Shown: positions 34,616-43,235, counted from the first letter of the stretch. The stretch: DNA of 64,000 nt from DATFNV01 sp963827935 (GCA_963827935.1 CAWHCN010000018.1:310001-374000), one strand, 5' to 3'. Program-made: numbers and translations. The notes: generated from the sequence alone by a model not told the origin.

Positions 34616-35434
34616 ATGCCTCCTCCCACACCGATGCCCCAGAAGGTTTCGCTGCCCGGCGTCAAGAACCTGATCGCCGTGGCCAGCGGCAAGGGGGGCG
34701 TCGGCAAATCGACCGTGGCCGCCAATCTCGCGCTGGCCCTTCAGAAACAAGGCGGCCGCGTTGGCCTCATGGATGCCGACATCTACGGCCCCAGCGTACC
34801 CATCATGATGGGCTTGCAAGGCATCGACCCGCAGACGGTCAGCTTTCCTCTGGAAAAGTACGGCCTGCGCCTCATGTCGATGGGCTTCATCGTCAAGCAG
34901 GAGCAGGCGGTGATCTGGCGCGGACCGATGGTCCACCGGGCCATCACGCAGTTCCTGACCGACCTCGACTGGGGGCAGCTCGACTATCTCGTTATCGACC
35001 TGCCACCCGGCACTGGCGACGCGCAACTGACGCTGACGCAGACCGCCCCCCTGACCGGCGCGGTGATCGTGACCACGCCGCAGGATGTCAGCCTGATCGA
35101 TGCCCGCAAGGGGCTGGAGATGTTCCGCCAAGTACGTGTGCCGGTGCTCGGCATTGTTGAGAACATGAGTTACTTTATCGGCGAAGACCGCAAGCGCTAC
35201 GAGATCTTCCGTCACGGCGGCGGCCAGAAACTGGCGGCCGAGGCCAACGTGCCCTTCCTGGGCGAACTCCCCATCGACCCGCGCGTGGCCGAATGCGGCG
35301 ACCAGGGCGAGCCGATCGTCCAAAGGTATCCGGATTCGGCGGTGGCGAAGGCCTACGTGGCCCTGGCGGCAACTGTCGTCGATGGGTTGGCCAGAGTGGG
35401 ACAAGGGCCGGAGCTGCCGACTTTGCAGCTATGA
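34616..35434 (+). CDS. mrp: Mrp/NBP35-type P-loop ATPase (iron-sulfur carrier family)
   Basis: 272 residues. The deviant Walker A motif is ASGKGGVGKSTVAANLALAL (about residues 23-42). Further family features are GLMDADIYGPSVPIMMGL, VIWRGPMVHRAITQFLTDLD, YLVIDLPPGTGDAQLTLTQ and TTPQDVSLIDARKGLEMFRQ. After ENMSYFI, most Mrp proteins carry CPxC, the cluster-binding pair; here the sequence is GEDRKRYEIFRHGGG with no cysteine. The N-terminal MIP18-like domain of many Mrps is also absent. The start is ATG 34616. The neighbouring DUF971 protein has six cysteines and might supply the ligands. Confidence 0.92.
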   Translation: MPPPTPMPQKVSLPGVKNLIAVASGKGGVGKSTVAANLALALQKQGGRVGLMDADIYGPSVPIMMGLQGIDPQTVSFPLEKYGLRLMSMGFIVKQEQAVIWRGPMVHRAITQFLTDLDWGQLDYLVIDLPPGTGDAQLTLTQTAPLTGAVIVTTPQDVSLIDARKGLEMFRQVRVPVLGIVENMSYFIGEDRKRYEIFRHGGGQKLAAEANVPFLGELPIDPRVAECGDQGEPIVQRYPDSAVAKAYVALAATVVDGLARVGQGPELPTLQL

Positions 35435-35438
35435 TTAG

Positions 35439-35528
35439 AACCACAAAGGACACAAAGAACACAAAGAAAAGGCAGAATGAAGGTTGTCTTTCTGCCTTTT
35501 CTTTGTGGTCTTTGTGTCCTTTGTGGTT
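35439..35528. terminator. Palindrome between convergent mrp and transketolase genes (AACCACAAAGG family)
   Basis: A 39-bp arm starting AACCACAAAGGACACAAAG pairs with its complement on the right with one mismatch; the loop is 12 bases. The right arm ends at the transketolase stop codon and the left arm starts 5 bases after the mrp stop. The placement between two converging genes suggests a two-way terminator. A relative lies at 61849-61976. Confidence 0.75.
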
Positions 35529-36466
35529 TATTTTTTGCCGACGAGGGCCTGCGCTTCGCGGACGATGTCCGCCGCGGTCAGGCCGTACTTGGCAAGCAGC
35601 GCCTCCGGTGGGCCGGACTCCGCGAAGGTGTCCTTGATCCCCACGAAGCGCATCGGCACCGGCTGCTGCGCGCCGACCGACATCGCCACCGCGCTGCCGA
35701 GTCCGCCGTGCAGCAGGTGTTCCTCGGCCACCACGATGCGGCCCGTCTCGCGAGCCGCCTTCAGCACGGCCTCGTCGTCGAGCGGCTTCACGGTGTGCAT
35801 GTCCAGTACGCGGGCCTGAATCTTCTGCCCCGCCAGCGTGTCGGCCGCCTTCAGCGCCTCGGCCACCATCAGGCCGTTGGCGATCAGCGTCACGTCCTTG
35901 CCGTCGCGCAGCTGGTTCGCTTTGCCGAGGGTGAACGGGACCGCGTTCTCGTAGACGATGGGAACGTTCGGCCGGCCCGCACGCAGGTAGGCGGGTGTCT
36001 TGATCCGCGCCAACGCCGGCACCGCGGCCATCATCGACGGCTCGTCGGCCGGCACCACGACGGTGAAGTTCGGCAGCGAACAGGTGAGGCTGATATCCTC
36101 GATCCCCATCTGCGACGGCCCGTCCTCGCCGATGCTGATGCCGACATGCGTGCCGACGATCTTCACGTCGAGGTGCGGAAACGCCACCGACATGCGCAGT
36201 TGATCGTAGGCATTGCAGACGATGAAGGCCGCGAAACTGGCCGCCCAGGCCCGCTTGCCGGCCGACGCCAGCCCGCCAGCCACGCCGACCAGGTTTGACT
36301 CGGCAATGCCAACGTTGAAAAACCGCTCGGGGAACTTCTTGGCGAAGAAGTCGGTGCGCGTCGAATTGTGGACATCGCCATCCACGACGACTACATCGGA
36401 GTATTCCTCACCCAGCTTGGCGAGAGCCAGGCCGAAGGCCTCGCGGGTGCTTTTCCCCATTTTCAT
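35528..36466 (-). CDS. Transketolase, C-terminal subunit (pyrimidine-binding and C-terminal domains)
   Basis: 312 residues. It carries the second half of transketolase: MGKSTREAFGLALAKLGEEY, VVVDGDVHNSTRTDFF, FFNVGIAESNLVGVAGGLAS, GEDGPSQMGIEDISL and the C-terminal domain with KANQLRDGKDVTLIANGLMV and VVAEEHLLHGGLGSAVAMSV. The glutamate of GIAE activates thiamine diphosphate. The first half is encoded just upstream at 36549-37374, so the enzyme is a split heteromer, common outside enterobacteria. It moves two-carbon units in the pentose phosphate pathway. Confidence 0.92.
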   Translation of the reverse strand: MKMGKSTREAFGLALAKLGEEYSDVVVVDGDVHNSTRTDFFAKKFPERFFNVGIAESNLVGVAGGLASAGKRAWAASFAAFIVCNAYDQLRMSVAFPHLDVKIVGTHVGISIGEDGPSQMGIEDISLTCSLPNFTVVVPADEPSMMAAVPALARIKTPAYLRAGRPNVPIVYENAVPFTLGKANQLRDGKDVTLIANGLMVAEALKAADTLAGQKIQARVLDMHTVKPLDDEAVLKAARETGRIVVAEEHLLHGGLGSAVAMSVGAQQPVPMRFVGIKDTFAESGPPEALLAKYGLTAADIVREAQALVGKK

Positions 36467-36482
36467 AGCGCAGATCTCCCCG

Positions 36483-36540
36483 TTTGGCCGCGAGCTTCTG
36501 CGAGCGCCTTGGAAGGCGCTCGCAGAAGCTCGCGGCTAAA
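36483..36540. repeat. TTTGGCCGCGAG palindrome between the transketolase subunit genes
   Basis: TTTGGCCGCGAGCTTCTGCG and its complement CGCAGAAGCTCGCGGCTAAA face each other around GCGCCTTGGAAGGCGC pattern, itself a palindrome. It is nearly the same core as the element at 55906-55961. Confidence 0.85.
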
Positions 36541-36548
36541 CGATACGG

Positions 36549-37374
36549 TCACGCTCCAATAAACTCAATCGCCTTCTTCGCTTCCTCTTCCGTGAGCGGC
36601 TTGCCGTGGTGGTTGGGGTCCTTGGTCAGGAGTCCCTGGATCGGCCAGCCTTTCACGGTCTTCGAGAATGATGACGCTGGGCTGGCCCTTGGCCTGTTTC
36701 GTCTTTTCCAGGGCGCCCAGGGCTTCCTTCATGTCGTTGCCGTTGATCTCCTGCACGCTCCAGCCGAAGGAGGCCCATTTCGGGCCGAGCGGTTTCATGT
36801 CCATGACCTCGGCCGTCGTCCCGGTCTGCTGATAGCCGTTCTGATCGACAACGGCCACCAGGTGGTCGAGCTGGAACTTGTGGGCCGCCATCACCGCTTC
36901 CCAGACCTGCCCCTCCTCGATCTCGCCGTCGCCCAGCATGACATAGACCCGCGAATCGTAGCCGTCGAGGCGCGTGGCCAGGCAGTGGCCGATGCCCAGC
37001 GACAGGCCCTGGCCCAACGAGCCGGTGGACGCCTCCACCCCCGGCAGGCGGCGCATGTTCGGGTGCCCTTCGAGCGGGCTGCCGAGCTTGCGCAGAGTCG
37101 GCAGCAGGTCGCGCGGGAAATAGCCGGCCTCGGCCAGCACGGCATAGAGGAGCGGGGCGGCGTGCCCCTTGCTCAGGATGAAGCGATCACGCTGCGGCCA
37201 GGTCGGATTCTTGGGCTCGTAGCGGAGAATGCCGCCAAAGTAGAGGGCGACGGCGATCTCAACGCCAGACAGCGACGAGGTCGGATGCCCCGAGCCGGCG
37301 GTGGTGGTGCTGGTGATGATTTCCTTGCGGACGACCTTGGCGCGGGCTTGCAGATCGGCGAGGTTGGCTGGCAC
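36549..37374 (-). CDS. Transketolase, N-terminal subunit (one frame break)
   Basis: About 275 residues. The thiamine diphosphate-binding half is clear: ITSTTTAGSGHPTSSLSGVE, RDRFILSKGHAAPLLYAVLA, GSLGQGLSLGIGHCLATRLD and VMLGDGEIEEGQVWEA with VVDQNGYQQTG. An extra T near 36668 shifts the frame; in the right frame the protein continues SKTVKGWPIQGLLTKDPNHH and GKPLTEEEAKKAIEFIGA to the stop at 36549. The start is a GTG (37372-37374) with GGAGGG 6 bases upstream. It forms an operon with the C-terminal subunit gene. Confidence 0.9.
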
Positions 37375-37503
37375 AGTCGGCCCTCCGAGTCCATCGGTTC
37401 CCGAGGACGCCAGGCCGCGCGGGCCCAGCGCCGGCGCTGTTGATGCTATCGCGCGCCTCGGGGAAGGACAGGGGAGCTACCCCTTTTGCGGCAGGAAAGC
37501 CTT

Positions 37504-37656
37504 CTAGCGGCGGCCGGACCAGCGCGGCACCGGACGGTGCCTGGGATCGGATGCTGGGACTCGGCGGCCTGAAGCCGGCAGCGGATACGATGGGGCGAAG
37601 ATCGGGCCCGACAGTATCGTCCAGATCGCAATGGCGGCGATCCAGCGGAAGTGCAT
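37504..37656 (-). CDS. Possible small secreted peptide
   Basis: 50 residues from the ATG at 37654-37656. The N-terminus MHFRWIAAIAIWTILSGPIF looks like a signal peptide or membrane anchor. It is followed by a Pro/Arg-rich tail (YPLPASGRRVPASDPRHRP). The Shine-Dalgarno region is poor and there is no family match I know of. It could be a chance frame in GC-rich sequence. Confidence 0.25.
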   Translation of the reverse strand: MHFRWIAAIAIWTILSGPIFAPSYPLPASGRRVPASDPRHRPVPRWSGRR

Positions 37657-37896
37657 GGCAGCCCCGCAGTGGTCGAGGAAACGAGGGATCGGTGCACCGT
37701 CTTGACAAGGCAAAGCCAGTGCCACGCGAGGTGGGATCGAACGGGTCGAATTGTAACTGTCAGTGTGATAATGACTTGTGAGTTTCGTCGGCTGACGCGG
37801 TTGGCAGCGATAGCGCCCGCGAGCGTTAAGGTCGCTTTACTGCCTTCCGTCAGCTCTGTTGCTGGAGCGAAGCAAGCTGGGCAACGCCGGGCAATG

Positions 37897-37930
37897 GAAA
37901 AACCCGCGCCGGGGGAGCGGCGCGGGTTTC
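37897..37930 (-). terminator. Intrinsic terminator in the long gap
   Basis: AACCCGCGCCG and CGGCGCGGGTT form an 11-bp perfect stem. Read on the minus strand it is followed by TTTTTCC. It would end a transcript coming from about 38220 downward, although no confident gene is there. Confidence 0.75.
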
Positions 37931-38001
37931 TGGGAGGGGGGCAGAATTCCAGCACAGCGGTCGATTGGGTCGTTCCTGTGCCGCTAGCCGAGCCCTGCGG
38001 G

Positions 38002-38220
38002 TCAGTTCGATAGGGGGTGTTGCCCGGATCCGGTCGGCGAAGATCTCGCGGCCCGGACCCGAGCAGCCACCCGCTTCGCCCAGGCGTTCCGGCGCCCGGG
38101 CCACCTCTTCTGTTCCAGCCCCAGTCGTGTTCCCAGGTGATCATCGGTGTTGCTGGGCAGAGCATAAGCAAGAAGCGCGCCAATCAGCCGCGGGGAATCC
38201 GCGTTTCGCTCACAAGCCAT
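38002..38220 (-). CDS. Possible 72-residue basic protein before a terminator
   Basis: From ATG 38218-38220 the frame reads MACERNADSPRLIGALLAYA, then LGTRLGLEQKRWPGRRNAWA and an arginine-rich end with no known motif. A perfect terminator follows 70 bases after the stop, which favours some transcribed unit here. The start lacks a good ribosome-binding site. A non-coding RNA on the same strand is the alternative. Confidence 0.3.
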   Translation of the reverse strand: MACERNADSPRLIGALLAYALPSNTDDHLGTRLGLEQKRWPGRRNAWAKRVAARVRAARSSPTGSGQHPLSN

Positions 38221-38347
38221 GACATGCATTCAAGTTAGCGGCGAAACGTGACCCGAAGATTGAACGGCGGACCGCCGCAACCCGACTGCAAGACTTACAA
38301 CCGGCCGGCGAACTTTGCAGTTCCCTCCCATTTCCCTGGCGTGGAGC

Positions 38348-38409
38348 TTGTTAGCCCGACGCGCCAGCGAGGATTTCGTTCATCCCTCGCTGGCGCGTCG
38401 GGCTAACAA
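38348..38409. repeat. Palindrome of the SPxRQRG family, 25-bp perfect arms
   Basis: TTGTTAGCCCGACGCGCCAG begins the left arm, and the right arm is its exact complement around 12 bases. In one minus-strand frame it reads SPTRQRG; in another it supplies the last residues (LLARRASEG) and stop of the glycerate kinase. The same arm sequence in slightly altered form sits inside rimO. Confidence 0.85.
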
Positions 38410-39750
38410 ACCGGCGCGGCGCAGGAGGACCACGCGCACGTCCATGACATTGGTGCCGGTCAGGCCGCTCTTGAACAGGTCTCCCGTCGCGGCGAAGAAG
38501 TGATAGGCATCGTGGTTGGCGAGGAAGGCTGCGGCATCGAGCCCAAGGCGGCGGGCGTTTCGAAGCGTTTCGGCATCCGCGATCGCGCCGGCGGCGTCGG
38601 TCGGCCCATCTTCCCCATCCGTCCCGCCGCTCAGGATGGCCGCGTCGCGGGCCCCAGCCTCCCCCAGTTTCAGAAGAGCGGCCAGGACGAACTCCTGATT
38701 CCGCCCCCCGAGGCCGTGGCCGTTGGCGAGTGTCACAGTTGTCTCGCCCCCGGAGAGAAGGCACAGAGGCGGGGTCAGGGGGACGCCATCAGCCCGGATG
38801 CTGCGCACCACGCCGGCCAGCACGGTGGCGACCTCGCGCGTTTCCCCTTCGATGAACGAACCAAGGTTGAGGACGCGATACCCGAGTCGTCCGGCCTCAG
38901 CGGCGGCAGCGGCCAGCGCCCGGGCATTGTTGCCCAGCACGATGTTGTGGACAGTGGCCGGCAGCGACTTGAGGGTCTCGGGGATTCGGCCCGCGGTCCC
39001 CTCGGCCAGGTGGTCCAGCACCGCCGGCGGGATCTGCGCTGCCAGGTCGTATTTATCCAGGATCGCACGCGCGTCGGCGAAGGTGGTGGGGTCGGCGGCC
39101 GTTGGGCCCGAGGCGATCACATCGACCGGGTCGCCGATCACATCGGAGATAATGAGGCTGACCAGGGCCTTGCCGCGGAAGGCCTGGGCCAGCCGGCCGC
39201 CCTTGACGGCACTCAGGTGTTTGCGGATACAGTTCATCTCATTGATGGTGGCCCCGCAGGCATGGAGGAGGCGCGTTACCTGCTGCTTGTCCTCCAGCGA
39301 AATCCCCTGAACGGGCGCCGGCAACAAGGCCGAACCGCCCCCGGAGAGGAGGCAGATCGCCACGTCGTTCGGGCCGGCCTGCTCCAGCAGCTCGACCATC
39401 TGCCGGGCGCCACGGATGCCTGCCTCCGTGGGGAAGTTGATCCCCGCCGGCCTGGCCGCATGCAGGTGGATAGCCCGCAGCGAACGGACCTGCTCGGCGG
39501 GTACATTGACCACGCCGGTAACGCGATCGAGGACTCCGGCCAGGGCCTCTTCAATCCCGGCGGCCATCTCGGCACCCGCCTTGCCGGCACCCACCACCAG
39601 GATGCGTGCGGCGGAGGCAAGGGCATCGCGCAGCGGCGGCACCGGATTGGCCAGCGCCTCACGAACCAGCGCCTCGGCATCGACGGCGGCAACAGCCCGC
39701 TGCCAGATCAGGCAGGCAGCATCGCGCAGAGAAGGGGATGGGGCCGACAA
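38380..39750 (-). CDS. Glycerate 2-kinase (MOFRL/DUF4147 family)
   Basis: 456 residues, the usual length. The N-terminal domain has ASAARILVVGAGKAGAEMAA and ICLLSGGGSALLPAPVQGIS. The MOFRL C-terminal domain has CLLSGGETTVTLANGHGLGG, RNQEFVLAALLKLGEAGARD and GTDGEDGPTDAAGA, followed by GLDAAAFLANHDAYHFFAAT and GTNVMDVRVVLL. These enzymes phosphorylate glycerate at C2 for entry into glycolysis. The start is taken as TTG at 39748-39750, since GGAGA lies 8 bases upstream and no ATG is near. The last nine residues are encoded by the palindromic repeat 38348-38409, so the natural stop may have been replaced by repeat sequence. Confidence 0.92.
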   Translation of the reverse strand: MSAPSPSLRDAACLIWQRAVAAVDAEALVREALANPVPPLRDALASAARILVVGAGKAGAEMAAGIEEALAGVLDRVTGVVNVPAEQVRSLRAIHLHAARPAGINFPTEAGIRGARQMVELLEQAGPNDVAICLLSGGGSALLPAPVQGISLEDKQQVTRLLHACGATINEMNCIRKHLSAVKGGRLAQAFRGKALVSLIISDVIGDPVDVIASGPTAADPTTFADARAILDKYDLAAQIPPAVLDHLAEGTAGRIPETLKSLPATVHNIVLGNNARALAAAAAEAGRLGYRVLNLGSFIEGETREVATVLAGVVRSIRADGVPLTPPLCLLSGGETTVTLANGHGLGGRNQEFVLAALLKLGEAGARDAAILSGGTDGEDGPTDAAGAIADAETLRNARRLGLDAAAFLANHDAYHFFAATGDLFKSGLTGTNVMDVRVVLLRRAGLLARRASEG

Positions 39751-39813
39751 TCCGGTCTCTCCTGGAACTAGAAGGGGACGCAGCTAATGCGTCCCCTCTC
39801 CAAGGCACCTCTT

Positions 39814-40971
39814 TCAACTCAGCGCCCGCCGCAGGTCTTCTTGCAAATCGTCCCCATCCTCGATGCCGACGCTCAGCCGCACCAGTCCATCGTCCACGCC
39901 GCGGGCCTCGCGGACTTCCTTCGGGATGCTGGCGTGGGTCATCGTCGCCGGATAGCACACCAGCGATTCCACGCCGCCCAGGCTCTCGGCCAGGCTGAAC
40001 AGTTTGGTGCGCGTCATGAAGCGCAGGGCCGCCTCTTTGCCGCCCTTGAGCCGGACCGAGATCATGCCGCCGAAATCGCGCATCTGCCGCTTCGCCAGCT
40101 CATGGCCGGGGTGCGAGGGGAGGCCGGGGTAATAGACGCGCTCGATCCGCGGTTGGACCGCCAGCCATTCGGCCAGGCGGCGGGCGTTCTCGCAATGTTG
40201 CCGCATGCGCACCGCCAGCGTCTTGATGCCGCGCAGGGTCAGGAAGGAATCGAAGGGTCCCGGGACACCGCCGGCGGCGTTCTGATAGAAGGCGATGGGG
40301 CCGAGCAGGTCGCGCCGGCCGACCACGGCACCACCGATCACGTCCGAATGACCGCCCAGGTACTTCGTGGTGCTGTGAACAACCACGTCGGCCCCGAGGC
40401 GCAACGGCTGCTGGAGATAAGGGGAGGCGAAGGTGTTATCGACGGCCAGCGGGGCCTTGACCTGGTGCGCCAGCTCCGCGATGGCGGCGATATCGAGGAT
40501 TTGCAGGAGCGGGTTGGTCGGCGTTTCGATCCACACCAGGCGCGTGGCGGGTGTGATGATCTTGCGGAAGCCGGCGGGGCTGGCGTCGTCGGTGTAGCGG
40601 GCAACGAGGCCCCAGGGCTTGAAGACGCGCTCCAGGAGGCGGAAGGTGCCGCCGTAGAGGTCGGCGGCGGCGGCCACTTCGTCGCCGGGCTTCAACGTCG
40701 AGAGCACGGCCGAGGTGGCCGCCAGGCCGGAGGCGAAGGCCAGCCCGCGCTCGCCGCCTTCCAGGGCCGCCAGGCACGTTTCCAGGGCGGCGCGTGTCGG
40801 GTTGCCGCTGCGCGAGTATTCGTAGCCCTTGTGCTGGCCGGGAGCGTCCTGGTGGTAGGTCGAGGTGGCGTAGATCGGGGTGATGACGGCGCCGGTGGCT
40901 GGGTCGGGATCCTGGCCGGCGTGGATGGCGAGGGTGGCGAAGGCGAGATGATTCGGTTCGGGGGGGCGCAT
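39814..40971 (-). CDS. Cystathionine gamma-synthase/lyase-type PLP enzyme
   Basis: 385 residues. Cys/Met metabolism PLP family: FATLAIHAGQDPDPATGAVI, PIYATSTYHQDAPG, YEYSRSGNPTRAALETCLAA, FASGLAATSAVLSTLKPGDE, WIETPTNPLLQILDI and ADVVVHSTTKYLGGHSDVIG, where the lysine of STTKY carries PLP. The ending SLGGVESLVCYPATMTHASI is typical. The family includes gamma-synthases and gamma-lyases, which the sequence alone does not separate. A cystathionine beta-synthase-like gene lies 0.8 kb away, which favours a gamma-lyase role in reverse transsulfuration. Confidence 0.92.
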   Translation of the reverse strand: MRPPEPNHLAFATLAIHAGQDPDPATGAVITPIYATSTYHQDAPGQHKGYEYSRSGNPTRAALETCLAALEGGERGLAFASGLAATSAVLSTLKPGDEVAAAADLYGGTFRLLERVFKPWGLVARYTDDASPAGFRKIITPATRLVWIETPTNPLLQILDIAAIAELAHQVKAPLAVDNTFASPYLQQPLRLGADVVVHSTTKYLGGHSDVIGGAVVGRRDLLGPIAFYQNAAGGVPGPFDSFLTLRGIKTLAVRMRQHCENARRLAEWLAVQPRIERVYYPGLPSHPGHELAKRQMRDFGGMISVRLKGGKEAALRFMTRTKLFSLAESLGGVESLVCYPATMTHASIPKEVREARGVDDGLVRLSVGIEDGDDLQEDLRRALS

Positions 40972-41140
40972 GGGATGGTTCCTCCATCGATGGGGGCGGG
41001 ACTTCGTGAATGTAGCAGATGTGGTCAGGTACGGTCAGGTCGGCGTACAACCAGTGACAGTGGTTGCGGCACCCAATCGCTTCGGGGTATGATTGCAACC
41101 AAGGGGTCGTCCCCGGAGTTCGAGTAGTCCTTGTGCGATT

Positions 41141-41477
41141 ATGAGCGGATCGCCCGTCCCCCAACTGATGCCGGGATCAGCTCGCCAGATGCTGGGCGAG
41201 GCCATCCGCTATCTGAAATCGTTATCGCGCGATCCGATTCAGCGGGCCGATGCCTTCGAGGCGATGGCCAAGCAGATCGAGAGTCATTCGGGCGGCGCAC
41301 TGGAGGGCTGCGCGTGGCACAGCGATCGACGGCTCAGTCATTTTTCTCGGAAGGCAAGGTGAGGGCCTGGTCGTAGCACCGGATGGACGAATCTTTCGAG
41401 GCGCTTTGGGCCGAGGTATCGACATCACCAGAAACGGACTTCAGCCCAATCCGAGTTCACTGATACCGCTCGATTGA
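41141..41477 (+). CDS. Unknown small protein (one frame break)
   Basis: About 112 residues when joined. The first part, from ATG 41141, is helical (ARQMLGEAIRYLKSLSRDPI, ADAFEAMAKQIES). Near 41310 the frame shifts to GTAIDGSVIFLGRQGEGLVV followed by APDGRIFRGALG, which reads like a short beta-hairpin protein. The stop at 41477 lies 17 bases before the ATG of the next gene, so the two are probably one operon. The family is not recognised. Confidence 0.5.
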
Positions 41478-41494
41478 TCGGGAGGATTTGCGGG

Positions 41495-41755
41495 ATGGCC
41501 GGCACACTCATCAACTGCAACGAGGCGATGCGGTTCATAGACCGCATTCAGAACCGAGTCACGAAGAACCTCGTGAACATGGCGTTCGTGGACCTGGTGA
41601 AGCGGGTTCATGTGGAGCATCGTGACTCACCTGAGGCGGATCTAGACATGCTCTTCCTGGTGACCGCTTTGGAACGGTTCTTCGCCCAGCATGATGTCCT
41701 GGCACGAACGCTGGAGGGCGAGAAGGTAGGGGCATGGTTTGACGAGGGCACGTGA
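41495..41755 (+). CDS. Unknown small helical protein
   Basis: 86 residues. MAGTLINCNEAMRFIDRIQN, RVTKNLVNMAFVDLVKRVHV and LFLVTALERFFAQHDVLART suggest a compact helical fold. ATG 41495 has GGAGG 9 bases upstream, which favours it over the TTG at 41474. It follows another small unknown gene and converges on the beta-synthase gene. Function unknown. Confidence 0.6.
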   Translation: MAGTLINCNEAMRFIDRIQNRVTKNLVNMAFVDLVKRVHVEHRDSPEADLDMLFLVTALERFFAQHDVLARTLEGEKVGAWFDEGT

Positions 41756-41800
41756 CGCCAAAGCCAGTCCTCGACCACCTTCCCGTGCCCTTCACCCGCC

Positions 41801-43153
41801 TCATCCCTTCCGCATCTCGTTCCAGTAATGAATCAGATCAATCCTCGTGATAATGTCCGCCACCTTCCCATCATCCGCCGCCAGCACCCCCGTATTCCCC
41901 GCCATCAGCAGGCGATAGGCCTCGTCCAGGTGCGTTCGCAGTTCCAGTTGCGGTAGCGGCTTGGCCATGATCTCGCCGACTTTCACCTGCTTGGGATCGC
42001 TATTGTCGTGCAGCACCCGCGCGAGTGTGATTTCCTGCACGCTGCCGACGGGCCGGCCGTGGTGTACCACGGGGAGCTGCGAGATGCCGGCCGACTGCAT
42101 CAGCTCGATGGCGTCCTCGGCCGTCGCCTCCGGGGTGATCGTCACCAGCTTGCGTGGGCCGCGCGTGCGGATCAGGTCGCCCAGGGAGTGCGGCACCTGC
42201 TCGTCCCAGGCCAGCTTGTTCTCCGTCAGCCAGCGGTCGTCGAAGCACTTGCTCAGGTAATTGCGGCCTGTGTCGGCAGCCAAGGCCACGACCAGGTGAT
42301 CGCCGCCGGTCAGGCGGCGGGCGTAGCGCAGGGCGGCCGCCACGGCGGTGCCGGTCGAGCCGCCCAGCAGCATCCCCTCGCGCCGGGCCAGTTCCCGCGC
42401 GGTGTGGAACGACTCGGCATCGCTGACGCGGACCCAGTCGTCCACCAGCTGCCCGTTGAAGGTCTTGGGCACGAAATCCTCGCCGATCCCCTCTACCTTC
42501 CACGGCCGCGGACTGCCCCCGGACAGCACCGACCCCTCGGGATCGGCCCCGACAATCTTGATGTCCGGGTTGCGTTCCTTGAGGTAGCGGGCCACCCCGG
42601 AGATGGTGCCGCCCGTGCCGACGCCGGCCACGAAGACGGTGATGCGACCCTCCGTCTGTTCCCAGATTTCCGGGCCGGTAGTGCGATAGTGGATTTCCGG
42701 ATTGGCCATGTTGCTGAACTGGTTGGGCCGCCAGGCCCCGGGAATCTCCTGGGCCAGCCGGTCGGCGACGCCGTTGTAGCTGTCGGGCGAGTCGGGGGCG
42801 ACGGCGGTCGGCGTGATGACGACCTCGGCACCGTAGGCCTTCAACAGCGCGATCTTCTCGCTGCTCATCTTGTCGGGCAGGACGAAGATGCAGCGGTAGC
42901 CCTTGACGGCGGCCACCATCGCCAGGCCGACGCCGGTGTTGCCCGCGGTGGCCTCGATGATGGTCCCGCCGGGGCGAAGCAGCCCGCGGCGCTCGGCCTC
43001 GGCAATCATGGCGACGGCCACGCGATCCTTGACGCTGCCGCCGGGGTTGAGCGCGTCCACCTTGACGTAGACGGCGGCCGACAACCCCACGGTTAGGCGG
43101 CGGATGCGAACCAGCGGCGTGTGACCCACGGAGGGCAGAATGGTTTCGTCCAT
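41801..43153 (-). CDS. Cystathionine beta-synthase-like PLP enzyme with two CBS domains
   Basis: 450 residues. The PLP fold is complete: ILPSVGHTPLVRIRR, NPGGSVKDRVAVAM with Lys42 as PLP lysine, EATAGNTGVGLAMVAAVKGY, ANPEIHYRTTGPEIWEQT and FVAGVGTGGTISGVARYLKE. Two CBS domains follow at about 325-450 (ATAEDAIELMQSAGISQLPV and LDEAYRLLMAGNTGVLAADD). These can bind adenosyl compounds and regulate the enzyme. ATG 43151-43153 gives the normal start MDETILPSVGHTPLV. The role is condensation of serine and homocysteine; a cysteine synthase activity is possible. Confidence 0.92.
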   Translation of the reverse strand: MDETILPSVGHTPLVRIRRLTVGLSAAVYVKVDALNPGGSVKDRVAVAMIAEAERRGLLRPGGTIIEATAGNTGVGLAMVAAVKGYRCIFVLPDKMSSEKIALLKAYGAEVVITPTAVAPDSPDSYNGVADRLAQEIPGAWRPNQFSNMANPEIHYRTTGPEIWEQTEGRITVFVAGVGTGGTISGVARYLKERNPDIKIVGADPEGSVLSGGSPRPWKVEGIGEDFVPKTFNGQLVDDWVRVSDAESFHTARELARREGMLLGGSTGTAVAAALRYARRLTGGDHLVVALAADTGRNYLSKCFDDRWLTENKLAWDEQVPHSLGDLIRTRGPRKLVTITPEATAEDAIELMQSAGISQLPVVHHGRPVGSVQEITLARVLHDNSDPKQVKVGEIMAKPLPQLELRTHLDEAYRLLMAGNTGVLAADDGKVADIITRIDLIHYWNEMRKG

Positions 43154-43235
43154 GATCGAGTTTACTCCACGGGCGGGCGGAGAGGGGCGACCCTGGTATT
43201 GTCCCCCGCGAACGGGCGGGTGCACAAGGCCGCCT

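Larger units (their letters stand above)
37375..38347. other. Long gap of about 970 bases, mostly unassigned
   Basis: Between the transketolase and glycerate kinase genes no family protein can be read on either strand. It holds a strong intrinsic terminator for a minus-strand transcript (37897-37930), a possible 72-residue frame just upstream of it (38002-38220) and a possible 50-residue secreted peptide (37504-37656). Both candidates are described separately. A structured RNA ending at the terminator is an equally good reading. Confidence 0.4.

Noticed and set aside
38040..38100. A stretch resembling the SRP RNA core (GCCCGGACCCGAGCAGCC)
   Set aside because: The GGAA tetraloop and the symmetric loop of helix 8 are missing, so the match is only to part of the 3' side.
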